Shown here: in pieces, positions 50,053 to 59,142 of the stretch | Layout of the letters: each line of letters opens with the position of its first letter | Position numbering within the stretch: the stretch's first letter is position 1 | DNA from: Mesorhizobium_K sp040049215 | GTDB lineage: Bacteria; Pseudomonadota; Alphaproteobacteria; Rhizobiales; Rhizobiaceae | NCBI RefSeq assembly: GCF_040049215.1 | Contig: NZ_JBDZDN010000001.1 | Span: 248,001-312,000 of the forward strand | DNA: 64,000 nt | Direction: 5' to 3' | Program-made: the position numbers and the translations under genes | Notes under the pieces: generated by a model | The model's database searches: none | Seen by the model: only the letters and a program-made list of their open reading frames with translations | Told to the model about the DNA's origin: nothing

Positions 50053-50622
50053 ATGGCCGAGATGCCACGCAAGCCCGTCACAGTCGAGGAGATCGCGCAC
50101 GCCTTCGAAGAAGAGGCGGCGCCGGTCGACCTTTCCATGCACGCCGTCGAGGACTGGGTGACGATGGTCGCCTTCTGGGGCATGTCGGTCAGCGTCATTT
50201 TGCAGTTCTTCACGCGCTACGTGCTCAACAACAGCCTCGCCTGGACGGAGGAGATCGCAACCAACTGCCTGATCGTGACGGTATTCCTGGGCTCGGCCAT
50301 GTGCGTGCGCCTGTCGCGCCACATAAGGGTCGACTTCATCTACCGGGTCGTGCCGCCGGCCATCGGACGCTGGCTTGCGCTGGCGGTCGATCTCGTCACC
50401 ATCGGTTTCTATGGCTACGCGACATGGCTGTTCTGGCGCTATGTCGCCATCGTCGGTAGTGAGCGCATGGTCACCGTCAACCTGCCGCGCGGCATCGTCT
50501 TCTACTCCGTGCTCGCGGCCTTCGCGCTCATGTTCGTGCGCGCGATCCAGGTCTTCGTCGGCGATATCCGCCGCGGCGGTCCGCGCCTCGACGGCGACGA
50601 CATTCCGGTCAAGGAAGCCTGA
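50053..50622 (+). CDS. TRAP transporter small permease DctQ
   Basis: A 189-residue membrane protein with four hydrophobic segments (WVTMVAFWGMSVSVILQFFTRYVLN; ATNCLIVTVFLGSAMCVRLSRHI; LALAVDLVTIGFYGYATWLF; YSVLAAFALMFVRAIQVF). The family motif AWTEEIATNCLI is present. A longer-than-usual acidic N-terminal extension (about 30 residues) precedes helix 1. GGAGG lies upstream of the ATG. Confidence 0.92.
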   Translation: MAEMPRKPVTVEEIAHAFEEEAAPVDLSMHAVEDWVTMVAFWGMSVSVILQFFTRYVLNNSLAWTEEIATNCLIVTVFLGSAMCVRLSRHIRVDFIYRVVPPAIGRWLALAVDLVTIGFYGYATWLFWRYVAIVGSERMVTVNLPRGIVFYSVLAAFALMFVRAIQVFVGDIRRGGPRLDGDDIPVKEA

Positions 50623-50625
50623 CAC

Positions 50626-52032
50626 ATGCTGCTGCTGATCGGCTCATTTCTGATCCTAATGCTCGTCGGCGCGCCCGTCGCCGTATCGCTTGCGACATCG
50701 TCGCTGCTCTATCTCATCATCTACGGCGTGGCGCCGGACATCATCGCCGCCCAGCGCATGATCGCAGGCGTCGAGAGCTTCCCGTTGCTGGCCGTGCCCT
50801 TTTTCGTGCTCGCCGGCAATCTGATGAACATCGCCGGCGTCACCGGCCGCATCTACGCCTTCGCGCTGGCGCTCGTCGGCTGGATGCGCGGCGGCCTGGC
50901 GCAGGTCAACATCATCGGCTCGGTCGTCTTTTCCGGCATGTCGGGAACGGCGCTGGCGGACGCCGCCGGCATCGGCACGATCGAGATCAAGGCGATGCGG
51001 GACCACGGCTATCCGATCGAAGCGGCAGTCGGCGTCACCGCGGCCTCGGCGACGCTCGGGCCAATCTTCCCGCCGTCGCTGCCCTTCGTCATCTACGGCA
51101 TGATGGCGAACGTCTCGATCGGCGCACTGTTCATGGCCGGCATCCTGCCGGGCATCGTGATGACGGCGCTGATGATGGTGACGGTCGCGATCTTCGCCTA
51201 CAGAAAGGGGTGGGGATCCGACACGCCGTTCGAGCTCAGGCGCCTCGGCTCCGCCGCGCTCGAGATCGTCATCGTCTTCGCCTTTCCGGTGGGCGTCTAC
51301 CTGCTGCACGCGGCAGGCCTGTCGGTGAACGTCGCGGTGGTGCTCTGCCTCGTCGTGCTGATCGCCGTCGACTGGTACTACGACTTCTCCGCAGTCATGG
51401 CGCTGATGACGCCCATCATCCTGATCGGCGGCATGACCATGGGCTGGTTCACGCCGACGGAAGCCGCGGTCGCGGCCGTCATCTGGTCGCTGTTCCTGGG
51501 CCTCGTGCGTTACCGAACCATGACGCTCAGGACGCTCGCCAAGGCGAGCTTCGAGACCATCGAGACCACCGCCTCGGTGCTGTTCATCGTGACCGCCGCC
51601 TCGATCTTCGCCTGGCTGCTGACAGTGAGCCAGGCGGCGGCGCTGTTCGCCAACTTCATGTTCGGGTTGACCGACGACTGGTGGACCTTCCTGATCATCG
51701 TGAACATCCTGCTGCTGATCGTCGGATGCTTCCTCGACACGATCGCGGCAATCACCATCCTGGTGCCGATCCTGATGCCGATCGCGGCTCGCTACGGCGT
51801 CGATCCGGTTCATCTCGGACTGATTATCACGCTCAACCTTATGATCGGACTCTTGACGCCGCCCGTCGGCATGATCCTTTTCGTGCTGTCGCGCATATCC
51901 AAGCTCTCTATCGAACGGACCACCATCGCGATCGCGCCCTGGCTCGTGCCGCTGTTCATCGCACTTGCGATCATCACCTTCATTCCCCAGGTCACCCTCT
52001 GGCTGCCCACCCAACTCGGTCTGATACGATGA
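50626..52032 (+). CDS. TRAP transporter large permease DctM
   Basis: A 468-residue protein with about twelve membrane helices. Typical segments are FPLLAVPFFVLAGNLMNIAGVTGRI, VVFSGMSGTALADAAGIGTIEIKAM, GPIFPPSLPFVIYGMM and MIGLLTPPVGMILFV. It starts 4 nt after dctQ and overlaps the next gene by 4 nt. It uses a sodium or proton gradient to import the DctP-bound solute. Confidence 0.94.
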   Translation: MLLLIGSFLILMLVGAPVAVSLATSSLLYLIIYGVAPDIIAAQRMIAGVESFPLLAVPFFVLAGNLMNIAGVTGRIYAFALALVGWMRGGLAQVNIIGSVVFSGMSGTALADAAGIGTIEIKAMRDHGYPIEAAVGVTAASATLGPIFPPSLPFVIYGMMANVSIGALFMAGILPGIVMTALMMVTVAIFAYRKGWGSDTPFELRRLGSAALEIVIVFAFPVGVYLLHAAGLSVNVAVVLCLVVLIAVDWYYDFSAVMALMTPIILIGGMTMGWFTPTEAAVAAVIWSLFLGLVRYRTMTLRTLAKASFETIETTASVLFIVTAASIFAWLLTVSQAAALFANFMFGLTDDWWTFLIIVNILLLIVGCFLDTIAAITILVPILMPIAARYGVDPVHLGLIITLNLMIGLLTPPVGMILFVLSRISKLSIERTTIAIAPWLVPLFIALAIITFIPQVTLWLPTQLGLIR

Positions 52033-53078
52033 ATACCTATGCCGCTACGCTGTTCGCACCGGAAGACCTGCGTATCGTCGAGAGCGACTTAGGGCCGCTG
52101 GCGCCGGGCATGGTGCGCCTGCGCTTCGGCGCAGGCGGCATCTGCGGCTCGGACCTTCACTATTTCCGCCACGCCCGCACGGGAGACTTCGTCGTGAGCT
52201 CGCCCCTGGTGCTCGGACATGAAGTGGCGGGCGACATCGTCGAGATCAACGGCAGCGCGCCAGGTCTTGCCGTCGGAGATCGCGTGGCCGTCAACCCATC
52301 GCGCTGGTGCGGACACTGCAGCTATTGCAGAGAGGGACGCCCGAACCTCTGCGAGAACATCTTCTTCATGGGTTCCGCATCGAAGACACCGCATATGCAG
52401 GGGGGGTTTGCGAGCATCTTCGACGCCACGCCCGCGCAATGCGTCAAGGTGCCAGGCACGACGCCCTACGCGGCGGCGGCGCTTGCCGAACCGCTCGCGG
52501 TCTGCCTGCACGCGGTTATGCGCGCCGGTGACCTTCGCGATCGCAGCGTCATTGTGTTCGGGGCAGGCCCGATCGGTCTTTTGACCATGCTCGCGGCCAA
52601 GCTGAAAGGATGCAGCAGCGCCACGATGGTCGACATAGCAGCCGCGCCCCTGGCGTTGGCGACGCAACTTGGCGCGGACCGGATCATCAATGTCGGCGAA
52701 GGCAGCGAAGAACTTGCGGAGGCTGTCCGCGGACGCCGGTTCGATGTCGCCTTCGAGGTGACCGGTTCGCCGGCTGGGCTCGCATCCGCGATCGCCAGCG
52801 TACGGCGCGGCGGCGTCCTCGTGCAGGTGGGCAATCTGCCAGGCGGCCAGATACAAGTTCCCGCCAACGCAATCATGGCAAAGGAGCTGGATTTCAAGGG
52901 CACGTTCCGCTTCGGCCGGGAGTTCGACGAAGCCGTCGGGTTGATCACCGGCGGGGCTGTCGACGTGCTCCAACTGGTCACCGCCGAGTTTCCGCTTTCG
53001 TCGGCAGAAGCGGCCTTCCGACTGGCATCGGACCGTTCGAGAAGCGTCAAGGTGGTGTTGAACCGGGACTTATGCTGA
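52029..53078 (+). CDS. zinc-dependent alcohol dehydrogenase, L-idonate 5-dehydrogenase-like
   Basis: A 349-residue medium-chain dehydrogenase. The catalytic zinc ligands are in GICGSDLHY and PLVLGHEVAG. The structural zinc cysteines are the four in WCGHCSYCREGRPNLC. The NAD-binding loop is VFGAGPIGLLTML. The overall pattern, including the ASKTPHMQGGFASIFDA segment, is closest in style to L-idonate 5-dehydrogenases. It overlaps dctM by 4 nt. Oxidation of an imported aldonate is likely; the precise sugar acid is uncertain. Confidence 0.85.
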   Translation: MNTYAATLFAPEDLRIVESDLGPLAPGMVRLRFGAGGICGSDLHYFRHARTGDFVVSSPLVLGHEVAGDIVEINGSAPGLAVGDRVAVNPSRWCGHCSYCREGRPNLCENIFFMGSASKTPHMQGGFASIFDATPAQCVKVPGTTPYAAAALAEPLAVCLHAVMRAGDLRDRSVIVFGAGPIGLLTMLAAKLKGCSSATMVDIAAAPLALATQLGADRIINVGEGSEELAEAVRGRRFDVAFEVTGSPAGLASAIASVRRGGVLVQVGNLPGGQIQVPANAIMAKELDFKGTFRFGREFDEAVGLITGGAVDVLQLVTAEFPLSSAEAAFRLASDRSRSVKVVLNRDLC

Positions 53079-53151
53079 TCGCGCTTCTTGCGCGGACCGT
53101 GGGCTCCGCTGCCCACCAAAAGCTGAAACTCCGCGCCATTGCTTTCTTGCT

Positions 53152-53350
53152 TGCGGCAAGTCGATGACGCTCCGGAATGATCGCTGGTTTGGAGGAGTTC
53201 TCGGGCGGCGATATCCGTATCGGCAGCAGAGTCGTCAACGACCTGCCTCCGCGCGCGCAACATCTCGATGGTCCGGCGATGCGCTTCGTCGCCAGCTTCT
53301 TTAGCTCGCCGCAAATGAATCTCGTCGAGGCGCGGACGGCGCGAAAACCC
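53152..53350 (+). pseudogene. relic of a UgpC-type ABC transporter ATP-binding gene
   Basis: A short decayed fragment in the gap between the dehydrogenase and SDR genes. Bases 53152-53175 read CGKSMTLR, the end of a Walker A region. One extra A at 53176 then shifts the frame. From 53177 the text runs MIAGLEEFSGGDIRIGSRVV and NDLPPRA, the strand after Walker A in MalK/UgpC ATPases. It jumps directly to GPAMRFVASFFSSPQMNLVEA, which normally occurs some 170 residues later. The Q-loop, signature and Walker B regions are deleted. The rest of the 53079-53430 interval shows no gene. This suggests an ABC sugar importer once resided here. Confidence 0.8.
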
Positions 53351-53430
53351 AAGGTGTGTCGCGGCGACGCGTGGACTCGCGCCGGCGAGGGTGGCAGAGA
53401 CACGACACACTTGAAACGACAGGACAATCC

Positions 53431-54162
53431 ATGACCGACCTCACCGGAAAGACCGTTCTCGTAACCGCCGCCGCTCAAGGCATCGGCAGGGCGACCGCAT
53501 TGGCCTTCGCCAGAAGCGGCGCGAAGGTTCACGCCACCGATGTCAATCTCGAAAAGCTGCACGAGATCGGCTCCGAGCCCAACATCACCACGGGCAAGCT
53601 CGACGTGCTTTCCGACGAGGCTGTGCGGACCTTTGTTGGCGGGACAGGCACGCTGGACGTGCTCGCCAACTGCGCGGGCTTCGTCCACGCAGGCACCATC
53701 CTCGATATGAAGGACGAGGAGTTCGACTTCGCGATGAACCTCAACGTCCGCTCGATGATCCGCACCATCCGCGCCGTCCTGCCCGGCATGCTGGAGCGCG
53801 GCGACGGCGCCATCGTCAATGTCGCCTCGGTCGCCGGCAGCATCAAGGGCGTGCCGAACCGGTTCGCCTATGGCGTGTCCAAGGCAGCCGTCATCGGCCT
53901 GACCAAAGCGGTCGCCGCCGACTATGTCGCCAGGGGCATACGCTGCAACTGCATCTGCCCGGGGACCGTCGAAAGCCCCTCGCTCGACGATCGCCTGCGT
54001 GCGCAGGGCGATTACGAAGCCGCCCGCAAGGCATTCATCGCGCGCCAGCCCATCGGCCGCATCGGCACGCCCGAAGAGATCGCCGACCTCGCCGTCTATC
54101 TAGCCGGCGCCACCTACACGACCGGGCAGGCCTACAACATCGACGGCGGCTGGACGATCTAG
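53431..54162 (+). CDS. SDR family oxidoreductase (2-keto-3-deoxy-L-fuconate dehydrogenase-like)
   Basis: A 243-residue short-chain dehydrogenase with NAD motif TAAAQGIG (residues 12-19), the unusual NCAG in place of NNAG, serine in NVASVAGS, YGVSK as the catalytic Tyr-Lys pair, and the C-terminal YNIDGGW. The adjacent fuconate dehydratase would make 2-keto-3-deoxy-L-fuconate, which such SDRs oxidise to the 2,4-diketo acid. AGGA precedes the ATG at 53431. The substrate is assigned from context. Confidence 0.87.
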   Translation: MTDLTGKTVLVTAAAQGIGRATALAFARSGAKVHATDVNLEKLHEIGSEPNITTGKLDVLSDEAVRTFVGGTGTLDVLANCAGFVHAGTILDMKDEEFDFAMNLNVRSMIRTIRAVLPGMLERGDGAIVNVASVAGSIKGVPNRFAYGVSKAAVIGLTKAVAADYVARGIRCNCICPGTVESPSLDDRLRAQGDYEAARKAFIARQPIGRIGTPEEIADLAVYLAGATYTTGQAYNIDGGWTI

Positions 54163-54206
54163 CGATCGGGGAGCCTCCACTCCGTAACCAACATCAGGCA
54201 TCCGCC

Positions 54207-55481
54207 ATGACCCGCATCACCAATCTGCGCGTTTTCGACCTGCGCTTCCCGACCTCGCAGCATCTCGACGGCTCGGACGCTATGAATCCCGATCCGGACT
54301 ATTCGGCCGCCTACGTCATCCTCGACAGCGACGACGGTCTCGCCGGCCATGGACTGACCTTCACCATCGGTCGCGGCAACGAAATCTGCTGCGCGGCGAT
54401 CGAGGCGATGCGCCATCTCGTGGTCGGCCAGGACCTCGACCGCATGAAGGAGAACCCGGGCCGCTTCTGGCGGCACCTCACCGGCGACAGCCAGTTGCGC
54501 TGGATCGGCCCCGACAAAGGCGCGATGCACCTTGCGATCGGCGCTGTCGTCAACGCCTTCTGGGACCTCTGGGCCAAAGAGGCCGGCAAGCCGGTCTGGC
54601 GGCTGGTCGCCGACATGTCGCCCGAGGAGATCGTCGCCATCGTCGACTTCCGCTACCTCACCGACGCGATCACGCCGGAAGAGGCGCTTGCCATCCTCAG
54701 GAAGGCCGAGCCAGGCAAGGCGGAGCGCATCGCCACGCTCGAGAAGGAAGGCTACGCCTGCTACACGACCTCGGCCGGCTGGCTGGGCTACGACGACGAC
54801 AAGCTGCGACGCCTGTGCAGGGAAGCCATCGACGCCGGCTTCAACCACGTCAAGATGAAAGTCGGCCGCGACCTCGCCGACGACATCCGACGCCTCACCA
54901 TCGCGCGCGAGGCGATCGGCCCGGACCGCCACCTGATGATCGACGCAAACCAGGTCTGGGAAGTCGGCCAAGCGATCGAGTGGCTGAAGGAACTGGCCTT
55001 CTCCAATCCCCTCTTCATCGAGGAGCCGACCAGCCCCGACGACGTCGCCGGCCACCGGAAGATCCGCGACGCAGTCGCGCCGATGAAGGTCGCCACAGGC
55101 GAGATGTGCCAGAACCGCATCATGTTCAAGCAGTTCATCGCCGGCGGCGCGATCGACATCGTGCAGATCGATTCCTGCCGCATGGGCGGACTGAACGAAG
55201 TGGTCGCCGTGTTGCTTCTGGCCGCCAAATACGGGCTGCCCGTCTGGCCGCATGCCGGCGGCGTGGGCCTATGCGAATACGTCCAGCACCTGTCGATGAT
55301 AGACTACGTCGCGGTGTCGGGCAGCAAGGATGGCAGGGTGATCGAATATGTCGACCATCTGCACGAACATTTCCTGGAGCCCTGCGTCATCGAGAACGCC
55401 GCCTACATGCCGCCGAAGGCGCCGGGTTTCTCTATCGAGATGAAGCCGGCTTCGATCGCGGAAAACGTATTTCGCCGATAG
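54207..55481 (+). CDS. L-fuconate dehydratase (enolase superfamily)
   Basis: A 424-residue enolase-superfamily dehydratase. The catalytic KxK pair is in HVKMKVG (Lys216, Lys218). Metal ligands are in MIDANQVW, FIEEPTSPDD and ATGEMCQN, and the acid/base histidine is in WPHAGGVGLCEYVQH. The N-terminal RFPTSQHLDGSDAMNPDPDYSAAYV capping segment matches fuconate dehydratases. It dehydrates L-fuconate to 2-keto-3-deoxy-L-fuconate. It lies 44 nt after the SDR gene and closes the TRAP/sugar-acid operon. Confidence 0.9.
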   Translation: MTRITNLRVFDLRFPTSQHLDGSDAMNPDPDYSAAYVILDSDDGLAGHGLTFTIGRGNEICCAAIEAMRHLVVGQDLDRMKENPGRFWRHLTGDSQLRWIGPDKGAMHLAIGAVVNAFWDLWAKEAGKPVWRLVADMSPEEIVAIVDFRYLTDAITPEEALAILRKAEPGKAERIATLEKEGYACYTTSAGWLGYDDDKLRRLCREAIDAGFNHVKMKVGRDLADDIRRLTIAREAIGPDRHLMIDANQVWEVGQAIEWLKELAFSNPLFIEEPTSPDDVAGHRKIRDAVAPMKVATGEMCQNRIMFKQFIAGGAIDIVQIDSCRMGGLNEVVAVLLLAAKYGLPVWPHAGGVGLCEYVQHLSMIDYVAVSGSKDGRVIEYVDHLHEHFLEPCVIENAAYMPPKAPGFSIEMKPASIAENVFRR

Positions 55482-55501
55482 CTGCCCGATGCTTGCCGAC
55501 G

Positions 55502-55571
55502 GTCGAACCGCCTTCCCAACAATTTGCCGGTTCGACAACACTCACCTGATGCAAATGTCAGAATCGAACCG
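55502..55571. repeat. three copies of an 8-mer forming inverted repeats
   Basis: TCGAACCG occurs at 55503-55510 and 55564-55571, and its reverse complement CGGTTCGA at 55528-55535. The first two can form a 9-bp stem (GTCGAACCG / CGGTTCGAC) with a 17-nt loop. The cluster lies in the 255-nt gap between convergent genes. A bidirectional transcription end is possible, though there is no T-run. I see no gene in the rest of the gap. Confidence 0.45.
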
Positions 55572-55736
55572 CTAGAACCGGAACACTCCAAAACCCGGAG
55601 GCTCAGGCGGCGCGTCTAGTGACACCGTAAGAGCCATTCCAAGTGCATTGCGCGTATCACTCGGGTCCGGCAGCCCGTCAGCCCAGAATGTCCACGTGGA
55701 GCAGCAGGCGGAGAGCACGGCATGCGTGTCAATTTC

Positions 55737-56480
55737 TCAGGTGACCTTGAACATGCCGCCATCGACCACCAACAACTGACCTGTCATGAAATGGGCGTCA
55801 TCGCTGGTCAGAAACAGGATCGGTCCGACAATATCCGAAGGCTCGGCCACCCGCTTAATCGACTGCATAGCGACGACTTGCCTGAACTCTTCGGGGTCTC
55901 TGTCTCGCGTTCCCGCCGTCTTCGTGAGCGCCGGCGCGACGGCGTTTACGGTAATGTTGGAATCGCCGAGATCGTTGGCGAGACCTCGCGTAAACCCGAT
56001 GGCTCCCATCTTGCTCGCCATGTAGTGGGTGATGCCGGCCACGTTGGTCGCAATCGAATTCGAGGCGATGTTGACGATGCGGCCCCAGCCGTTGCGTCTC
56101 ATCAGCGGCACAAAAGCCTTCGCGCCAAGGAACTGGCTGTCGAGGTTGATCCGCAGGACCTTGCTCCAAAGGGTATAGTCGAGGTCGTCGAACGCCTGGA
56201 AGGGATAGATCCCGGCATTGTTGACGAGAATATCGGCCCTTCCGTATTTCGCCTCGACCGCTTGGGCGGCGCGCGCCCAGTCTTCGGGGCTGCTCACATC
56301 GGCCTGCAGCGGGAGCGCCTCACCCCCAGCTTCTGAAATCCGGGCGGCTGTTTCCGCGACGTCGCCCAGATCGAGCAGCGCGACTTGCGCACCGCGTCGC
56401 GCCAGTTGAATGGCGGCTTCCTGCCCGATGCCATTTCCGGCACCCGTGACAACGGCAACTCTTCCTGTATGCGTAGACAT
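55737..56480 (-). CDS. SDR family oxidoreductase
   Basis: A 247-residue classical short-chain dehydrogenase with TGAGNGIG at residues 12-19, NNAG, the serine in NIASNSIATNVAG, YMASK as the catalytic pair, and TGQLLVVDGGMF at the end. AAGGAG precedes the ATG. It stands alone downstream of the LysR regulator on the same strand, with a 292-nt gap in which I see no gene. Substrate unknown. Confidence 0.88.
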   Translation of the reverse strand: MSTHTGRVAVVTGAGNGIGQEAAIQLARRGAQVALLDLGDVAETAARISEAGGEALPLQADVSSPEDWARAAQAVEAKYGRADILVNNAGIYPFQAFDDLDYTLWSKVLRINLDSQFLGAKAFVPLMRRNGWGRIVNIASNSIATNVAGITHYMASKMGAIGFTRGLANDLGDSNITVNAVAPALTKTAGTRDRDPEEFRQVVAMQSIKRVAEPSDIVGPILFLTSDDAHFMTGQLLVVDGGMFKVT

Positions 56481-56772
56481 GACTCAATCTCCTTGTCCGG
56501 AAAGCACTTGCGGGGCGCCGCAGCATCCATTGGGCCCGAGTCATGTAGGCCCACAGGACATCACGCATTAGGCAGCATGATGTGGAAACATTTTTCAACA
56601 GGATGGCAAATGGCGTGCGGGGACCGGGCGTTGGCTTTCGTCTCAGACGACCGGCAGGGGTCAGTCTGAAGCCGGTTGTGCGAGGCCCGTACAAAGCGTG
56701 CGCAGATGGAGCTCGCCAGCATGGTTCTCGCGCGGTTTCTCCCCCCGCGCGGGCGACGATCGGGCGCACCAC

Positions 56773-57669
56773 CTACGCAACGTCGGCAGCTAGAACGTCC
56801 GCGAGCGCTGTTGCCGCGAAATCGACGAAGACGCGCAACTTGGCGGCAACAAACCGCTGGGCCGGGTACACCAGATTGACTGGGTCGGTTTCGCCGGTCC
56901 ATTCCGGAAGGATGCGCACGAGCGTCCCATCCCTGAATTCACTCCGGCAAAGGTAGGTCGGGAGGAGCGCAATGCCTTCGCCGCGAATGGCGAAGGATCT
57001 AACCGCTGCCGGGTGATTGGTGATGATCTGCTTCGATAGCGGAACGGTCGCTACGGCGGTGCCACGCCGGAGGAGCCATTGCGCCTTCCCCTTTTGCTCG
57101 AACTGAATCAGGCTGTGCCTGCTCAGCTCTTCGGGATGCGCGGGACGGCCTTGCGCGCGAAGATACTCCGGGCTTGCAACAGGAACCCAGGTCCCTGTCC
57201 CGACTTTCCGCGCGACAAGCCGGGAATCCTTCAACGAACCGGCACGGATGGCAACATCGATGTTGCTCGTAAACAGATCGACGACATCCTGTGAAAAATG
57301 CACCTCTTGCGCCACCTTCGGATATCGCATCCGAAAGTCTGACAACAGCTTCACGACCGCTTCGTCCATGTCTATGGGGGCTGAGATCCGAAGCGTTCCC
57401 CGGGGTTCCTGTTGCGCGGCAGAGACCTGCGCGCCCGCATCCAGAATCGCTTCCACACCGATCGAAGCCGTCTCGAAATAGGCTTGCCCGGCCTCGGTCA
57501 GCCGCAGCTTGCGCGTCGTTCTCTGCAGGAGGGTCACGCCGAGCTGCCGTTCGAGGCGGGACAGCTGGGCGCTTACCGTCGAATTCGGCATGGACAGTTG
57601 GCGCGCGGCTTCGCTGAAGCTGCCTGTCTGAGCAATTTTCACGAACACGGCTACCGGGTTCAGGTCCAC
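56773..57669 (-). CDS. LysR family transcriptional regulator
   Basis: A 298-residue LysR regulator. The winged helix-turn-helix (VFVKIAQTGSFSEAARQLSMPNSTVSAQLSRLERQLGVTLLQRTTRKLRLTEAG) occupies residues 5-60, followed by a periplasmic-binding-protein-like effector domain. The GTG at 57669 gives the usual N-terminus DLNPVAVF; the longer open frame to 57849 is not gene-like. Probable regulator of the SDR gene at 55737. The 276-nt stretch from 57670 to the IS remnant contains no gene I can support. Confidence 0.9.
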   Translation of the reverse strand: MDLNPVAVFVKIAQTGSFSEAARQLSMPNSTVSAQLSRLERQLGVTLLQRTTRKLRLTEAGQAYFETASIGVEAILDAGAQVSAAQQEPRGTLRISAPIDMDEAVVKLLSDFRMRYPKVAQEVHFSQDVVDLFTSNIDVAIRAGSLKDSRLVARKVGTGTWVPVASPEYLRAQGRPAHPEELSRHSLIQFEQKGKAQWLLRRGTAVATVPLSKQIITNHPAAVRSFAIRGEGIALLPTYLCRSEFRDGTLVRILPEWTGETDPVNLVYPAQRFVAAKLRVFVDFAATALADVLAADVA

Positions 57670-58005
57670 GATTATTAATCCGTTTGCTGAAAAGTGGCTC
57701 GGATTATCCACTACATTGCGGTCGGTGCAAGCGCCCAAGATGGGGCAGCCCGTGGTTGTTGGGGAAGGCGCGGGCCGAGGCCGATACCCACAGCTCGCAC
57801 GGCCACTATCCGCCGATGCAGCTGTCATAAAGTACTGTTTATCCAACACTTACGCTGTATTGCGGTGTGTCAGCTCTTGTCGGGGAGGACATGAAAGCGG
57901 ACGTTGAGCTCGCGTCGCCTCCATTGTCTACAAGGCTGGTGTGTGTGGCCTGCCCCTGTTGGGATAGACAGCCCCCGCCTATCCTTTGAGCATAGGAGGC
58001 AGCTT

Positions 58006-58289
58006 GTGAGTACGCAGAGGTTTACCCCGGAATTCAAGGAAGAAGCGGTCAAACAGGTCGTCGATCGCGGCTATGGCGTCCCGGATGTCGCGGCGCGTTT
58101 GGGCGTCTCCGCCCACAGTCTCTATAAGTAGGTCAAGGCGGTGTCGCCCGACAAATCCGAGCAGCAGTCGAAAGACCTGCTCGAAGCCAAAAGTGAGATC
58201 CTGCGCCTGCGGTCGCAGCTGCGGCGGGTTGAGGAGGAGCGTGATCTCTTAAAAAAGCCGCGCGGTACTTTGCCAGGGAACCCGAGTGA
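58006..58289 (+). pseudogene. IS3-family transposase orfA, inactivated
   Basis: The frame starts at GTG 58006 after AGGAGG and encodes TQRFTPEFKEEAVKQVVDRG with the helix-turn-helix VPDVAARLGVSAHSLYK. A TAG at 58129-58131 replaces the tryptophan normally following SLYK. A leucine-zipper-like stretch continues (LLEAKSEILRLRSQLRRVEEERDLL). Loss of one G after the A-run at 58251-58256 then throws the C-terminal AARYFAREPE out of frame. Confidence 0.85.
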
Positions 58290-59142
58290 AGTACCGCTTC
58301 ATGAACGAGCACCGTCACGAACACGCGGTCACCTTGATGTGCCGGGTCTTGCGCGTTGCCCGTGCGGGTTTCTACACATGGCTGCACGGACCTGTAAGCG
58401 ATCACGCCAAGGAAGATGCCCGGCTGCTCGATCTCATTCGCGCTTCCTACAGGGCAAGCCACGGAGTTTACGGTGCACGTCGCATATTCGGCGATCTTCG
58501 GGAGGCTGGCGAGAGCTGCGGCCTCCATCGTGTCGAACGCCTCATGCGGGAGAACGGGATCAAGCCTGTGCGCGGCTACAGGAAGCCGCGCGCCATTGCT
58601 GGCCGCCCCTCCATCATCGCTCCGAACCGGCTACAGCGCGAGTTTACCGTCGATGCGGCCAACAAGGTCTGGGTGACCGACATCACCTATATCCGGACCT
58701 GGCAGGGCTGGCTTTACCTGGCGGTCGTCGTCGACCTCTTTGCACGCAAAGGTCGTCGGCTGGTCGATGAAACCCAGTCTCTCGAAAGAATTGGCCCTGG
58801 ATGCGCTGCTCATGGCTGTGTGGCGCAGAAAGCCCGCCGGCCGCGTCCGTTGTGCATTCAGATCAAGGCAGCCAATACGGCAGCGACGACTTCAAGCGGT
58901 TTTGCCAGGCCCACAATCTGGAGCCGGGCATGAGCAGGCGCGCCAACTGCTGGGACAATGTCGTCGCGGAATCATTCTTCAGCAGCCTGAAGAAGGAGCG
59001 CATCCGAAAACGCATCTACAAAACGCGCGATCTCGCCCGAGCTGACATCTTCGATTATATCGAGGCGTTCTACAATCGAACCCGCCGCCACAGCCATCTC
59101 GGCGGCGTCAGTCCCGAGGCGTTCGAAAGCGCCGCGGCGTGA
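58286..59142 (+). pseudogene. IS3-family transposase orfB (DDE integrase domain), inactivated
   Basis: The text begins KYRFMNEHRHEHAVTLMCRV and contains VWVTDITYIRTWQGWLYLAVVVDLFARK with the first catalytic aspartate. One extra G near 58751 shifts the frame before VVGWSMKPSLSKELALDALL. One extra base near 58848 shifts it again before VVHSDQGSQYGSDDF with the second aspartate. The remainder (ESFFSSLKKERIRKR, with the catalytic glutamate) is intact. All catalytic residues survive but on three frames. Confidence 0.88.

Noticed and set aside
53047..53688. Minus-strand open frame of 213 codons over the ABC relic and the SDR start
   Set aside because: The plus-strand text is readable as an ABC ATPase relic and an SDR; the minus frame has no matching family features.
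57694..57894. 66-codon plus-strand open frame between the LysR gene and the IS element
   Set aside because: No ribosome-binding site, no recognisable domain and no overlap with a neighbouring operon.
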